Shown here piece after piece: positions 5,601-5,766 of a DNA stretch of 5,766 bases. The notes under the pieces were generated by a model. It made no database searches, had not been told where the DNA came from, and saw only the letters and a program-made list of their open reading frames with translations. The stretch comes from Bacilli bacterium. GTDB taxonomy: Bacteria; Bacillota_I; Bacilli_A; RF39; UBA660. How positions within the stretch are numbered: position 1 is the first letter of the stretch; every line of letters begins with the position of its first letter. The DNA lies in assembly GCA_029004695.1 (NCBI GenBank), contig JAQVZB010000056.1:1-5766 (forward strand), given 5' to 3'. Made by a program: the position numbers and the translations under genes.

Positions 5601-5766
5601 TTATATACTCCTATATCTGCGATAATAGAAATAACTATCACTTACCATATTTGGTTGAATATGACCTATTGGCATTCTTTTCTCAAAAAGTTTAAATACG
5701 CATTTTTCTGCTAGTTTACATGAAGGAATATTTTCACAATCAATAGAGAGTATGAGGTAGGGAACA
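5601..5766 (-). CDS. GNAT-family N-acetyltransferase, C-terminal fragment (gene continues beyond the window)
   Basis: On the minus strand an open frame enters at the right edge (first full codon 5765-5763) and ends with TAA at 5603-5601, giving 54 residues. It reads like the end of a RimJ/RimL-type GNAT acetyltransferase, which transfers acetyl from acetyl-CoA to an amine: LSIDCENIPSCKLAEKCVF has the usual N-x-x-S-x-x-L-A-E-K-x-G-F pattern, with Val where Gly is normal, then KLFEKR and PIGHIQPNM. The Gly-to-Val change falls at a conserved spot and could mean divergence or decay; there is no frameshift or stop in what is visible. The acetyl-CoA loop would lie upstream, outside the window. It is convergent with the ABC operon, about 200 bp away, and probably not functionally linked. 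GC is about 30%. Confidence 0.7.
   Translation of the reverse strand, partial: VPYLILSIDCENIPSCKLAEKCVFKLFEKRMPIGHIQPNMVSDSYFYYRRYRSI

Noticed and set aside
5583..5605. Hairpin CTAAT/ATTAG followed by TTTTATA as operon terminator
   Set aside because: The stem is only five pairs with a single G-C, too weak to call; it also abuts the stop codon of the convergent gene.
5526..5714. Plus-strand 62-aa hydrophobic open frame
   Set aside because: It has no Shine-Dalgarno site and its larger part is antisense to the acetyltransferase-like frame, which explains the sequence better.

Overview
The window suggests a low-GC Gram-positive bacterium of the Firmicutes, most likely Clostridia. The evidence is a tmRNA 3' end ending in an encoded CCA, purine-rich Shine-Dalgarno sites and very AT-rich genes dominated by ATA, AAT, TTA and AGA codons. 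I cannot name a genus. The tmRNA segment is about 54% GC by hand count. The permease genes look near one-fifth GC, and the partial gene at the right edge is about 30%.

Layout: (1) 1-226 is the 3' part of ssrA (tmRNA), closed by a strong intrinsic terminator at 233-279. (2) 333-360 is a good sigma-A-type promoter with an extended -10. (3) 410-5401 is one tightly packed plus-strand operon of six genes. These are a 74-aa Sec-type secreted peptide with a terminal Cys, four half-size FtsX/MacB-like permeases (325, 378, 336 and 333 aa), and a 224-aa MacB/LolD-type ABC ATPase with all catalytic motifs. Gene junctions are a 13-nt gap, a 4-nt gap, and overlaps of 4, 14 and 35 nt. (4) 5402-5600 has no convincing gene. 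(5) 5601-5766, minus strand, is the C-terminal end of a GNAT-type acetyltransferase running off the window, convergent with the operon.

How the genes may work together: the peptide has its own signal peptide and AxA cleavage site, so it probably leaves the cell by Sec and would not need the ABC transporter for export. A MacB-type ABC complex next to a Sec-secreted peptide resembles lactococcin-972-type loci, whose gene order is peptide, large membrane protein, ATPase. Here the membrane part is split into four half-size proteins, and the peptide is acidic and does not look like lactococcin 972 to me. The complex could give immunity to the peptide, release or sense it, or extract it from the membrane. 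The sequence alone does not decide among these. No modification enzyme, dedicated protease, histidine kinase or regulator is present in the window.

The candidate new system is the operon at 410-5401: a two-Cys secreted peptide plus a one-ATPase, four-half-permease complex, in AT-rich DNA directly behind tmRNA, a common insertion site for acquired DNA.
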